Below, piece by piece: positions 52,178 through 63,952 of a stretch of DNA of 64,000 nucleotides (positions within the stretch are counted from its first letter, which is position 1; each line of letters starts with the position of its first letter). Where the stretch lies: assembly GCF_036884655.1 (NCBI RefSeq), contig NC_088342.1, positions 11,154,001 through 11,218,000 of the forward strand. Direction: 5' to 3'. The stretch comes from Musa acuminata AAA Group (Eukaryota; Streptophyta; Magnoliopsida; Zingiberales; Musaceae). Both the position numbers and the translations under genes were made by a program. The notes beneath the pieces were generated by a model. The model worked only from the letters and a program-made list of their open reading frames with translations. It made no database searches and was not told the origin of the DNA.

Positions 52178-53040
52178 ATGGCTTTTACTAGCAATCAAGA
52201 GGGTCTTTATAATTTTGTCCTCCTATGTGCAATGGGACGGACTATACATATTGGAAAACTAAAATAAAAATTTTATTGCTTTCTTTAGATTTTAATTTAT
52301 GGAATATCATTGAAAATTATTTCAAAATTTTTTCTTTGAATGCTAGAGCTATGAACGCTCTATTTTATGCTTTGAATAAAAATGAGTTTAATCATATTTC
52401 TTTTACGATACTGCGCATGGAATTTGGTACACTCTTAAAATCACATATGAAGGCACTAGTAGAGTTAAAGATTCAAAAATTAATCTTTTGATGTATGATT
52501 TTGAATTGTTTCGTATGAAACCAAGCGAATCCATTGGAGACATGTATACCCATTTTACGGATATCGTTAATGGTTTAAAAGCACTTGGTAAAAGTTTTTT
52601 GAATCTTGAACTTATGAATAAAATTTTATGTTCTTTTCTTAAAAACTGGGATTCAAAAGTAAATGCCATTCAAGAAGCAAAGGAACTAAATAATTTTTCA
52701 CTTGAAGAACTTATCGAGTCTTTAATGACCTATGAAATGACATGCAAGACACATGATGAACTTGATGAATATGAGAAAAACCTTCCAAAGAACAGGAATG
52801 ATTTGACATTTTGAATAATAAAAGACCACTTGAGTAAAGGCTCAAGTGATGATGACATAGAACTTTTGAGAAATAAACTTAAAAAGTTCATGAAAATGAC
52901 TAATTCTAAAAATAAACTTAAAAATGACACAACAACTTGCTATAAATCGAAGAAGCTGCCAAAGAAGAAGAAAGCATTTGATAGAACCCTAAGTTTTTAT
53001 CATAGAAGAAATGAGAGAAAATAGAATGATCACTTCAAGG
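52178..53040 (+). pseudogene. Copia gag, 5' part
   Basis: Starts MAFTSNQEG, shifts frame, then continues NGTDYTYWKTKIKILLLSLD (copia gag opening) and, after a second break at 52490, the UBN2-type core YDFELFRMKPSESIGDMYTH, FTDIVNGLKALGKSF, NKILCSF and EELIESLMTYEM. A Lys-rich tract (KKLPKKKKAF) precedes the point where the gypsy element interrupts gag. Confidence 0.85.
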
Positions 53041-53107
53041 GGATCGGCCTCCTTGATCACTTCGAGGGGATCAGCCTCCTTGATCGCTTCGAGGGGATCG
53101 GTCTCTT
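53027..53107 (+). repeat. Three 27-bp tandem repeats at the gypsy junction
   Basis: TGATCACTTC(A/G)AGGGGATC followed by (A/G)GCCTCCT, three perfect-period units; the first overlaps the last intact gag codons (Asn-Asp-His-Phe-Lys). Confidence 0.85.
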
Positions 53108-53590
53108 AGGGTTTATCCAAAGACTGAAATAATATTTTATCGATTAATTGATTATAAAAAAGAAAGGGTTACATTACTATTTATAGAGTCCTACCTAGAG
53201 TCTACAAGGACGTGGACTCTTAATAATAAATAAATATTAAATAAATCTCTACCCAATTCTAATCGAACTAAATAGACTCAATAAATAATTGAACTAAATA
53301 GACTCAATAAACATTATTCAAAAGCTTAGAAAAAGATCCTAACAATTCCTCTCTCTTCAAATCAGCCTTGTCCTCAAGATTGAGCAGCATCAAACTCGGG
53401 GAGCTTCTCTTTCAGCACTTCATTGATAGGCTATCTATAATGTATCACAATCCGTTGATCAAGTAAGTATGATCTCCACTTTTTGATAGTAAGCAACAGG
53501 TCAGTCTTTTAGTGTAGTAATCGTTGTAAGAAACTCCTAGCCTTGTATAATCAATTTTATCTTTGAACATTTGCTATCACAAGTTAAAAT

Positions 53591-53878
53591 TTATCCATTA
53601 GCGATCTTTACTTCAAATCTGTCATAACCCTCAATGTGGTAAGCTAATCGGGTTACAACTTTCCTATCCATAAAATTATTAGTGCTACCCATATCAATCA
53701 AAATAGTGACAGATTGATGTTTTAAAGTTTCTCCGATTTTCATAGTTTGTAGGTTAGCGTAGCCGGTCAATACATGTACTATATGTGTGATGGCTTCAAT
53801 ATCTTCATCAGTTTCCACACCTTCATGATCGGAGTCCAACTCTTCTGCTTTCGGATTCTCTCTAATTGGCTCAATCAT
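53591..53878 (-). pseudogene. Gypsy retropepsin-like protease fragment
   Basis: HIVHVLTGYANLQTMKIG, then GETLKHQSVTILIDMGSTNN, FMDRKVVTRL and GYDRFEVKIANG follow the plant gypsy aspartic protease pattern (LIDTGSTNNF). The catalytic motif reads DMGS in place of DTGS, so activity is unlikely. Frame closed at both ends by stops. Confidence 0.8.
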
Positions 53879-53965
53879 CAGAAGTTACCCTTATTTACAT
53901 CGGTGCTTCATACTCCATTTTTTATCATAGTATAAACACTTTGCTGATCTTTCCTTGAGTTCTTC

Positions 53966-54658
53966 TTAGGTTAATCTTCGGGTGTTAGGGCTTTGGTCAG
54001 GAATAGATGGGGCGAGTGGCTTGCTGATCATCTGGTTGTTATCACTTCTATTTCCATGATTTTCCCTATTGATTTTTTCCTCATGAAAATGTGCAAATGA
54101 TATCGTAGCGATCATAGTGCAGGGTTGACAAGATTTAACTACACACAGGATATTTGGATTAAGCCCTTCAATAAATATACTCACCAGTTGTCGTTCAGAC
54201 TAATCTTTGACTTGATTTGACAATCGTTCAAATCTATTCTGATATTCTAACACTGTAGAAGTCTGACAAATTTTGGTGCCTATATTTTCATATCTGTGTA
54301 ATATAGAACTTGAGCCCTCATCTTATTGAAATTTGCTGAGGCTCTCCAGTAAGTTCTTTTTGAAATCATTAAGTGTTTCTTGCAACCGGTTCTCAATTCT
54401 GATTTCCAATGCTTCCATTTGTGCTTTCACTGAGTTATCGGTAGCCATTGCGTAAGACTGCAAATATGTAATCTCAACTCCTGTTTCTGGTATCGGGACT
54501 AGGGCATCAATCATTGCCCTATTCGGTTCTGCTGTTGTGACGCAATCGGTGGCAGCACTGTGGGATTGAAGGGTTGATGCAAGGATGCAGGGTTGTAGCT
54601 GCGGTTGCTGCGTGGGAGATAGTGATGCTTTATTGCGATCGCTATGTGGAGGGATCAC
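53966..54658 (-). pseudogene. Gypsy gag fragments
   Basis: Two pieces in different frames. 54323-54658 holds a coiled-coil-like stretch (MEALEIRIENRLQETLNDFK, KNLLESLSKFQ); 53966-54184 holds FIEGLNPNILCVVKSCQPCT and ISFAHFHEEKINRE, matching the gag capsid C-terminus of plant gypsy elements. The segment 54659-55980 upstream is GC-rich with many overlapping open frames and no single credible coding frame; it is probably the element's degenerate leader and gag start. Confidence 0.7.
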
Positions 54659-56213
54659 TGCTACTCAGGGTTGGGAGGCAGCGATGGTGGTGCGACTAGG
54701 GGTAGTGCCGCTAAGGGCTTGCCATTGCATTAGCTGTGATGGTGCGGATAGGAGGCAGTGATGCTTATTGCCATCGCTACATGGAAGGATCGTTGCTGCT
54801 GAGGGCTAGGAGGTAGCGATGATGGTGCGGCTAGGGGCAGCGTCGCCAAGGGCTCACCACTACAGTGGCTATGATGGCATGGATGGAAGGCAGTGTTGCT
54901 CTATCTCTGTCATACTACAGAAGGAAGCACTGGTGACACTGAGGGATTGCGTGCAATTGAGGAAACAACGGTGGCTACGACGGTCATGGTTGCCTTGTTT
55001 TGATCGTCGCAAGGAGGAATGGTTGAGCGACTGCGGCTGCGACCCAAGGGGAGGCAGCGATGGTGGCACGGTTATGGCAATGTCGCCAACGGTAGAAGCG
55101 ACGAGGGGGTGGTCCGCTGGCTATGAAGTAGCGGCCATGGTCCTTCTCACTCAAGCGAGATGGGGCATCGAGGAGGTGAAGGTTGCTGGTAGGGGAGCAA
55201 CGGTAGTGGTGGTCGAGTAGCCGCGAAGCAGCAACAATAGTGGAGAAGGAGTTGCCTTATAGCGACGGTGGGGAAGAAGGGAAGCAATGGTGCGACGGGC
55301 TGAAGCAGGGGTGCAGGCTGTCAGGAAGCAAGGGTGGTGGTGCTAGAGAGGGGAAGGTTGGTGGTCGGGGAGCAGCGGCAGTGATGGTCAAGCAGCCGGG
55401 AAGCGACAACAGCGATGGAGAAGGAGGCAGAGGGTCGCGGCAGCGGCAGCAGACGATGCTCCGTTGTTGATGCTGATGGAGGAGAGGAATTGGCATCTGC
55501 GACTATGACCCAAGGGGAGGCAGCTAGGGTTGTCGCTGGGAAGCAGGCAGCGGTAATCGAGAGGTGGCGAGGTAGTTGGGAACATCGTCACCAACGATCA
55601 CCGAGGGTTGGGATCGACGAGGGGGCTACGACAACAGGGCTGGGATGGACGCTGGTAGCATCGCCTCCTGGCAGTGGTGGTGGCTCTAGTGGGAGGTGAC
55701 GGGCGGTGGTGGACTCTGGCCAAGAAGCGGGGCAGAGTCGCTCGCTGGTCGGAGAGCAATGACGGCGAGTGGGCTAGCCGAAAGCAGGGGATGCAGGGGT
55801 GCATGGCTGCGGATTCTTCTTCCTCCATTTCTTTTGTTTTTTTGTTTTTTTATGATGATAGCTACTTGGTTGCTGGGCAACAGCGATGGTGATAGAGAAA
55901 GGGCAACGGTGGTCGTTGGCCGGGACGCAGAGGTTCCTTTTCGATTGAGAAGGATCGACGTTCGTGGCTGCTGACTTCACCCTTCCTTACACAAATTTCT
56001 TTCTCTCTTTTTTTTTTGGTAACTACGACAACACTACAGTGAGAGCGCTAAGGAAAGGGTTACATCACTATTTATAGAGTTCCACCTAGAGTCCACAAGG
56101 ACTTGGACTCTTAATAATAAATAAATATTAAATAAATTTCTATCCGACTCTAACTGAACGAAACAAACTCAATAAACATTATTCAAAAGCTCAGAAAAAG
56201 GGTCCTAACAACA

Positions 56214-56883
56214 TTCAAGGTGACATGAGACGAATCGAGTACATTCGAAGATGAGGAGCAAGCCGATGAAGGCAAAGTGATGAACTTCGCTTTGATGGCT
56301 CTCAATGATGAGGTAGATGTCTCAATCGAAATGTCTTTACCTTACGATGAGTTACTAAATGCTTTCCAATGATTTATTTGATGAATATAAGCTAGTTGGT
56401 AAAAAAGTAAGTTGTTAAAAAAGGAGCATGCTTCTCTTATTAGTGAATTTGATAAATTAAGACTTAGCTTCTTGCACTAAATGTGTAGAGTTAGACTTAG
56501 TTAAGAATGAAAATGTATTACTAAAACAAACATTAGAAAATTTTAAAATTGGCAGCAAATCATTAAACATGATTCTTGGTAATAAGAGTCATGTATATAG
56601 AAAAGTAGGAATCGGTTTTATGAGTAGCAACACTCAACCAAAATCGACTTTATTTGTTAAAGGACCCACATTACATATTTCCCATGAAAATAAATATAAT
56701 TTTTGTGGTAGGTGTAGACACTTTGCATATAAATATCCATTCAAGAAGTATAGCTTGTATAAATTAGTTTGGGTTCTTAAAGGAACCATAAATGACCTTA
56801 TGACAAAAATCAAGATAGATAGATTTAAATATGAGGGACCCAAAGCTAAATGGGTACCTAGAACAAATCCACCATTCTTGTAG
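56214..56883 (+). pseudogene. Copia gag, 3' part
   Basis: Resumes after the gypsy insert: the reading (TW)DESSTFEDEEQADEGKVM, NFALMALNDEV matches SIRE-like gag, then several stops, then GSKSLNMILGNKSHVYRKVG at 56545 onward and a CCHC-like block (YNFCGRCRHFAYKYPFKK; first Cys-x2-Cys kept). It ends KAKWVPRTNPPFL and stop at 56881. Confidence 0.82.
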
Positions 56884-58537
56884 ACATCTCTAAAATTAAA
56901 AGCTAGGAGCAAAAATAAAGTTTTGATAGTAGATACTTAAGGCTTATGATTGGAGATCCAACACACTTCATAAAGCTCACTAGCTGAAATAAAATGATTT
57001 TGATTAAATATGCTTTATGTTTGGTGAAATCATGCTTAATGAGTTTATATTTTGAAGTTATGCATGATGATTTTTGTGATTTATAATTTATTGATCTTGA
57101 TGATTTTTACGATGAAATTTACTTTTTTGGTTGTAAATAATGATGCATGTTTTGATTTGGTGTAAAAAAACTTGGGCATGCTTGTATGAAATCAAATCAC
57201 TTCAATTGAGAAAGAAAAGGGGAAAATGCATTTTTCTTGAAAATATCTCTAAATATTTTTTTGATTTTTCAATAAGTGATTCTTAGTGATGAATCTATTT
57301 TATGAATTTCTTAAACTAAGAAAGTGATTTTGATGATTTGACAAATTAAATTTGAATGAGTTTTATTCAAATCATCAACTTGATACTTGAGTTTTTTTTT
57401 TAAATCAAGATCTTTGATCTCAAGATTTATTTTCATTATTTACTAAAGAGGAGTATTATCTAAATGAATGATGATTTTTCTCTTGATTCCTTAGAATTAT
57501 AACTTGAAAATTTTTTTTGAATCAAGATCTCTTACTCTTTATTCTCATATGATTATTACATTTTATTAAAGAGGAAATTTTCTATATGAATCATGAGATT
57601 TCTTGTGCATGAATTAAGATATTTTATTAAACAGGAGATTTGTCAAAATGAATCATGTCTTTTAGTATTCAAATGATCTTTGATATTATATCTTTCATAT
57701 CATGATTTATTTATAAATTGTATACCTCATCACATTTGTTTTAAATTTATCTTTGTCAAGGTGTGAAAATTGATGTAAAGGAAAAAGAAGTATAAAATTG
57801 TATTCTTCCCTTCTTTTTTACAATGATAAAGGAGGAGATAAAATTTGCTAGCTTGTACATTGTACATTGTAAAAGAAAGTAAAACTTGCTAAATTTGCTA
57901 AATTTAGCAAATAATGTAAAACTTGCTAAATTTGCTAGCTTGTACATTGTAAAAGAAAGTAAAACTTGTTAGCTCGCACATCGCAAAAAAAAGCAAACTT
58001 ACTAGCTTGCTCATCTCAAAAGAGAAGTAAAGTTTGCTAGCTTGCACATTTTAAAAAGATGCAAAAATATGTTATCTTGCACATCTCAAAAGATGCAAAA
58101 ATTTTGCTAACTTTTATATATAAAAAACTTACTAGCTTGCATGATGATATATGAAATGATGTTTCAAAAACTTGAAATTATGTTTATAATGCAGTGATTT
58201 GAAATTATATCTTAAAAACTTGCTAGTTGCACTTCTTCTTTTTGTTGATGACAAAGGGGGAGAAGGTATGATGATGATCATATATAGTAAGATGTAATGT
58301 ACTTTGATATTTTGTACAATGATGATTTGGAATCATGTATATAATGATGATTTTATATTTTAAAATCATATACATGATGATTTGATATTATGCATGTAAT
58401 ACTTCAACTTATGATAATAATGCATGCAATGATGAAATAGTCATAATTCAAAGTTTATATCAATATAACATATTGATAGGGCGAGTTTAGATTAAACTTT
58501 GTCATTAATTGATTGTCATCATAAAAAAGGGAGAGAT
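56884..58537 (+). other. Copia internal region with pol deleted
   Basis: At about 56926-56970 a protease stub is readable (DSRYLRLMIGDPTHFIKLTS for the usual DSGCSRHMTGDPTHF). The sequence then passes straight into AT-rich, stop-filled 3' sequence with repeated words such as AACTTGCTA(A/G) and TTGCTAGCTTG (57840-58140), and ends in the polypurine tract. About 3.5 kb of pol expected in this family is missing. Confidence 0.75.
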
Positions 58538-60986
58538 TCTTGAATTTTAGATTTTGATGATGAAATTAATTGATGAGTTTGTGGTCTAATCTACGGTTTG
58601 AATGACATAGGACTAGCTTCAATCAAGGAGAGGTAAATTCATTGAAGCGGGAGGAATCAGATATTGGGTTGGAGTCAAACATGTCAGGAGATTAGACGTC
58701 GAGCCAGAGGATCGTTCGATGTGCCGACAGGACTTCGTGCCATGAGTTCAGGCATCGGGCCGAAGGATCAGACATTGCGCTAAGGAGATCGGAAGTTACG
58801 GGAGTCAATATATCGATTGGACAATACGCCGAAGGAAAGGATGATACGTCGAAGGATTGGACAATGCGCCGGAAGAACCAATTATATGCCGGACAACATA
58901 TGATTCGTGCTTTGTAATAGTTTATTTAGATCAAGTTAGTTTAGGTCTAATTGAGTAAGTATTGGGGTAAAACAATGCCAACTCAATTAGGAGCCAATTG
59001 GGCTTGAATCAGGGCTGAATTGGGCATGCTATTTGGCCAATTGAGTATCCTGTAGTAGGGTCTAGTGGTAGTACCATCTAATCACAGTCTTCAAGACTAT
59101 CAGGCAGTGGTACCGTCAGACTGGGCGATGGTACCGCCTAGTGTCAGTATGTCAAGCAGTGGTACCGCCCAATTCATGAAAACCCAAAGATTTAAATTTT
59201 TGGCTCTAAGTTTTGAAGTCATTTGGTGTCTATAAATGCCTCACAAATTCCTGCTTTGAAGACACAAAAATAGAGCAAAAACTTTGTGATTCCAAGGTTG
59301 TAAACTCTTTTAAGTGTAGAGTCCCTCCTCTAAGGGTTTAGTAATAGTCCTAAGGGAGGTGCGTGAGGGAACACTTATAAAAGAGTAGTGTAAAAGTTCT
59401 CTCCTGAACCTGTGAAAAGGAGAAAGAGTTGAAGGGTGGTTGATCTTCACAAGTTGAAAGAAGATCAGTAGTGGAAGCTAATGGACTCGAGTGAAGAGAA
59501 ATCGAGAGTGGATGTAGGTCACGACGATCAAACTATTGAATCTCGGATTTTGATGATGAAATCAATTGATGTGTTTGTGATCTAATCTATGTTTTGGGTG
59601 ATGCAAAACTAGCTTTGATCAGGAAAGATAATTAAAGCAGGAAGAATCAATGTTGGGCCGGAGTGAAACATGTCATAAGATTGGACGTCGAGCCGGAGGA
59701 TCGATAGACGTATCGACAGAAGGCTTTATGCCATGAGTTCGGGCATCAGGCCTAGAAGAGTGGCAATTACACTAAGGAGATTAGAGTTGTAGAGGTCAAC
59801 ATGCCGATTGAGCAAAAGGTCGCAAAAGAGGATGATGCGCCAAAGGATTGGACGAAGCGCCAATGAACCAATGACATGCCAGAAAATATTTGATTAATAT
59901 TTTATAATAATTGTCTAGATCGAAATAGTGTTAAGATGTAATTGAGTTGAAATTAAGCTAACTCAATTAAGGAGCCCATTGGGCCTGAGTTGGGACTATT
60001 TTGGGCTAAGTGGAAGGTCCATTTGGTCACCCCAAGTTAGGAGGAACCACCCATGAGCTAGAAAAGTCAAGAGCACACTTTTCTATGCTGTCAAGTGGTG
60101 GTACTACTAGGCTAGGCGATGGTACTACCAGACTGGGCAGTGGTATCGCCCAAACACAATATCTCAGATTAGGCGGTGGTACCGTCCAGTGTTAATGCTG
60201 TAGGCGGTGGTACCACCAATACCTTAAAAACTAGGGATAAGACATTTTTAGGCTCTATGTTTGAATCCATTTGGGGCCTATAAATATCCCTCTCATCCCT
60301 GCTTAGATTACACAAGAACTGAGGACAAAAAGAAAGAAAAACGCTATTGTAATATTGTGAGAACTCTCAAAATCTCTAAGTGTTAGTAAAGTTTAAGAGA
60401 GGAGGTAGTAAGGGTGTAAAGGTTCTCTCCTAAACCTGTCAAAAGGAGAATCGAGTTGTAAAAGGGTAGTTGATCTTTGCCTATTGAAAGAAGATCGGTA
60501 GTAGAAGTCGATGACCTTAAGTGAAGAGGAATCGGGAGTGGATGTAGGTCACGACGACCGATCCACTGTAAAAATTTGGTTTGCATTTCTATTTTGCTCT
60601 TTACTTTCATTACAAACTACTTTATTTTCACTACGCTTTTATATGCTTTCAAGTTAAATATATTTCCTATACAAGCTTTATCGAAATGTTTTTATCAAAC
60701 GAGATTTTTGACTTGACATGATTTTTATCGCTGTACTAATTCACCCCTCCCCCTCTTAGTGCGGACTCGATCCTAACATGAACCATTATAAAACTTGATT
60801 TACATTTCCTTCATGCTTTTGTTTTTTATATTACAAATTGATTTCTTAATTTTACTACGTTTTCGTACGCTTTCAAATTAACATCTTTCTGATATCAATT
60901 TTCATCGAATAAGAATTTTTCGAACTGATGTTTTTACGTAAGCATTAATTCACCCCCCCTCTCTTAGTGTCGTCATGGTCCTAACA
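58538..60986 (+). repeat. 3' LTR of the composite copia, interrupted by a solo LTR
   Basis: Parts 58538-59533 and 60779-60986. It starts TCTTGAATTTTAG (consensus TGTTGAATCTC) and ends GGTCCTAACA. TATA box TATAAAT at 59231-59237. Confidence 0.85.
59534..60778 (+). repeat. Solo LTR of the same copia family nested in the 3' LTR
   Basis: 1245 bp, TATTGAATCTC to GATCCTAACA, with its own TATAAATA at 60279-60286. Flanks CAAAC and TGAAC are a decayed 5-bp duplication; afterwards the outer LTR continues (CCATTATAAAACTTG, as at 50079 in the 5' LTR). No internal sequence, so it arose by LTR-LTR recombination. Confidence 0.85.
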
Positions 60987-60991
60987 AATAT
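60987..60991. repeat. Target-site duplication AATAT, right copy
   Basis: Perfect match to 49012-49016. Confidence 0.85.
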
Positions 60992-62616
60992 AATATTATA
61001 AATGATATCAAGGTTGTCATTATATTAGGCATGATGAGAGGCTTAAGTAAGAATAAGCTACCTTTAGAAGAAATTAGATATATATTAGAATAGTGGAACC
61101 ACAAGTATAGTAAGCCTTATATATAATATATGAATGTTTAATTGTAAGGTATGTGTTCTTCAGTGGGGATATTGTAACATCCTAAATTTATTCCTACTTC
61201 AAAACCGGGTATAAAAGTTTGATGAGTTTAATATTATTAATCCATACTTAAGTATTTTAAGTATTTAGTTTATGAGTAATAAAATAATGAATCAGTTATC
61301 CGATTAGATCATAACAAATTGGATAATCATTCAAATAGGATTACTAGGAGGCCATCACATTTTATGTGATTCTTGTGTAAATAATAACTTTAACTTAATG
61401 GGCTTATTTTTTTTAACTCCAATATACTGTCCATTATTGGCTCTATATTTTGAATAGTGTGAATGAACATAAGAAACCAATACCATAAATATAATTAAAT
61501 CCTATAAAATTTTAGCAATAGAATGACAACAATAACCTATATTGAATATAGTTAACAAAGACCAAGTATATGCATGTCTGCCATAAATAATAATGAAACA
61601 TTTAGGTGACTAAAAGATGACAAATAAAAATTTTCAAACAAAAATAGACATTAATATATTAAAAAGAGGACATGACACAATTATCATATTTGATTTTTTA
61701 TTAATGTCATGACTCCCAGCACAACAATAACAATTAACCTTAATCATATTATCTAAATTAGATACTAAGGTCCTAACAAACATAGGAGGTTCAATTTTGA
61801 GAATATTTCCACACAAATAGAAATGAGATTGATCAAGAGAGTAATGAAACCATAGATTTCACTTATGGTTTTTTTTGTGTCTCAACTATTGTATTAATTT
61901 AAGTCCTATAAGAAATCACACCTCATCTTGAAATTTGAGAAGAAATATAATCCCTAATGACATATGATTCTTTTTTTCAATGCCTTAATCTAACATAATA
62001 TATTATAGTATAAGCCAAGCGTGAATAAAAGAAAAGATACCTTACCATCAATCAGGGGTATTAGAAAAAAATATCATTGACCTCTTAGTTAGTCCAGTAT
62101 GATTCAGACTCAGATGCATAGGATTATCCTATTTGTCTCCGAGGTGAGAATGCCAAGCTCTTGAAGTATCACCTATATAAAGACTAAAGTCAAAAGAGGT
62201 TTCTCGATCTAATCCCTTCGATGCTCAACTCAATAACTTGAGATATATTAGTGTGGACGTTAATAGTTTGAGAAAAAGTCCTCTCTATTTATGTTAGAGG
62301 TAAGTTTTTATATCTAATTCTAAAGGGTATGAAAGAAGTTTATGATTATCTTTCTCACCATTTAAGAGCTTCTAAAGGGTAAGTCAAAAGAGGTTTCAAG
62401 CTTGTGAATGTCTTTCTTGCCATAAATGATGAGAAGAAAACTTGTGATTGCATTTCTTCCCATAAATAGCAAGAAAGGAAACTTTGTTTTCTCTTCTCAC
62501 TTTGGGCACCATGTAATAATAATTTGTTCTTTATCATTTGTCCCTCTCATGAAGGTATGCTTTAAGGCTTTTTAAAGAGGGGTTTGAAGTGCGATGTTTA
62601 GTTCATCCGACACGTA
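60992..62616. other. AT-rich spacer, no gene recognised
   Basis: No open frame above about 60 codons. 62320-62480 has two related stretches around AAGTTT(A/C)TGATT.TCTTTCT, probably old repeat debris. Confidence 0.5.
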
Positions 62617-63952
62617 TGTTGAATCTCAGATTTTGATGATGAAATCAATTGATAAGTTTGTAATCTAATCTATGTTTTGAGTGACGTAGGACTAGCTTCG
62701 ATCAAAGAGAAGCAAATTGATTGAAACAGGAGTAATCGGATGTTGGGTTAGAGTTGAACATATTAGGAGATTAGACGTCGGGCTGGAGGATCGGTCGACG
62801 TGCTGGTAGAAGAACTTCATGCCATGAGTTCAGACATCGGGCCGAAGGATCGTACATTATGCTAAAGAGATTGAAAGTTGCAAGAGTCAACATGCCGATT
62901 AGACAATACGTCAATGGAGAGGACGATGCGTTGAAAGATCGGACAACATATGATTCATATTTTGTAATAATTTATTTAAATCAAGTTAGTTTAGGTCTAA
63001 TTGAGTTGGTATTGGGGTAAAACAATGCCAATTCAATTAAGAGCTAATTAGGCCTGAATTAAAGCTGAATTGAGTTTGCTATTTGGCCCATTTAGTGTCT
63101 TATAATAGGGTTTAACGGTGGTACCATCCAGACATAGTCTTATAGACTATGTCAGATGATGGTACCGCCAGACTAGGCGGTAGTATCGGTCAGACACAAT
63201 CTTCCAAACTAGGTCAAGTGGTGGTACCATCAGATTGGGCAATGGTACCATCAGATTAGGCGATGGTACCGTCTAGTGTCAGGGTGTCAGGTAGTAGTAC
63301 CATCAGACTAGACGGTGGTATCACCCAATGTTAGAAAGTACTAGCGGTGGTATCACCTAGTATTGGTGGTGCTACCGCTAGTATCCCGAAATCCCGGGGA
63401 TTCAAATTTTAGCTCTAATTTTTAAAGTTATTTAGGGTTTACAAATACCCCAATTTTTTTTTTGCTTAAGGAAGCATGAAAAGAAGAACAAAAACTTATG
63501 ATTCTAAAGTTATAATCCTTGTTAGAAAGTTGAGTTCCCTCCTCCATATACTTAAAAGTTGTTCTAAGGGAGAGTGTGAGGGAATACTTGTAATAGAGGG
63601 GGTGTAAAGGTTCTCTCCTGAACCTGTGAAAAGGAGAAAGAGTTATAAGGGTAGTTGATCTTCGCCCATTGGAAAGAAGATTGATAGTGGAAGCTGGTGG
63701 TCTCGAGTGAAGAGGAATTAAGAGTGGATGTAGGTCATGATGACCAAACCACTATAACATTGGTGTGCCTCCCTTTCTCTGCTTATTTACTTATTTTGCA
63801 ACTGCTTTACCTGCTTATTACTACACTTGTAAATGTTTTAAGTTTAAACATCTTTCTGATACGACTTTATTGAACGAATATTTTTCAAACCGATGTGATT
63901 TTATGAAAGCACTAATTCATCCCCTCCTCTTAGTGCCGACTTGATCCTAATA
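62617..63952 (+). repeat. 5' LTR of a second copia element of the same family
   Basis: TGTTGAATCTC to GATCCTAATA, 1336 bp, longer than the others mainly through extra GGTACC-centred repeats at 63110-63395. The TATA box is decayed (TTACAAATA). It is followed by the same primer-site layout as the left element (TTGGTATTAGAGTC at 63954). Confidence 0.85.

Larger units (their letters stand above)
51507..52249 (+). repeat. 438-bp tandem duplication
   Basis: TRIM LTR, GTCAT, copia LTR end, primer site and the first codons of gag occur twice with a constant 438-bp offset and very few differences. The first unit ends in GGACGGACTATACACA at about 51811, where it joins a TRIM fragment beginning TCGGAAGTGG. 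Confidence 0.85.
53041..56213 (-). mobile_element. Internally deleted Ty3-gypsy element nested in gag
   Basis: Minus-strand element flanked by TTCAAGG (53034-53040 and 56214-56220), after which the copia gag frame resumes. Repeated ends: about 53130-53344 and 56053-56213 share TTACAT(T/C)ACTATTTATAGAGT, GGACTCTTAATAATAAATAA and TCAATAAACATTATTCAAAA. A polypurine tract (GAAGAGAGAGGAAT on the minus strand) sits at 53345-53359 next to the left LTR, which fixes orientation. Only gag and protease remain; no reverse transcriptase or integrase. The right (5') LTR lacks the part matching 53041-53129. Confidence 0.82.
49017..60986 (+). mobile_element. Composite Ty1-copia retrotransposon (SIRE/Maximus-like gag)
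   Basis: One insertion of about 12 kb including nested elements, bounded by the AATAT duplication. Parts: 5' LTR 49017-52128 (about 1.26 kb once inserts are removed), a degenerate primer-binding site TTGGTATCAAAATC at 52130, gag 52178-53040 continuing at 56214-56883, a protease stub at about 56926, a non-coding AT-rich 3' region, polypurine tract AAAAAAGGGAGAGA just before 58538, and 3' LTR 58538-60986 (about 1.2 kb without its insert). Integrase and reverse transcriptase are absent, so it was either a non-autonomous derivative or deleted after insertion. LTR divergence and three nested insertions indicate an old copy. Confidence 0.88.

Noticed and set aside
53028..53107. CRISPR-like direct repeats
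   Set aside because: Three adjacent 27-bp units without spacers in a plant retrotransposon junction; not an array of repeats and spacers.
54819..55974. Many overlapping open frames in GC-rich sequence
   Set aside because: Part of the decayed gypsy leader/gag region; none shows a conserved domain and both strands are equally open.
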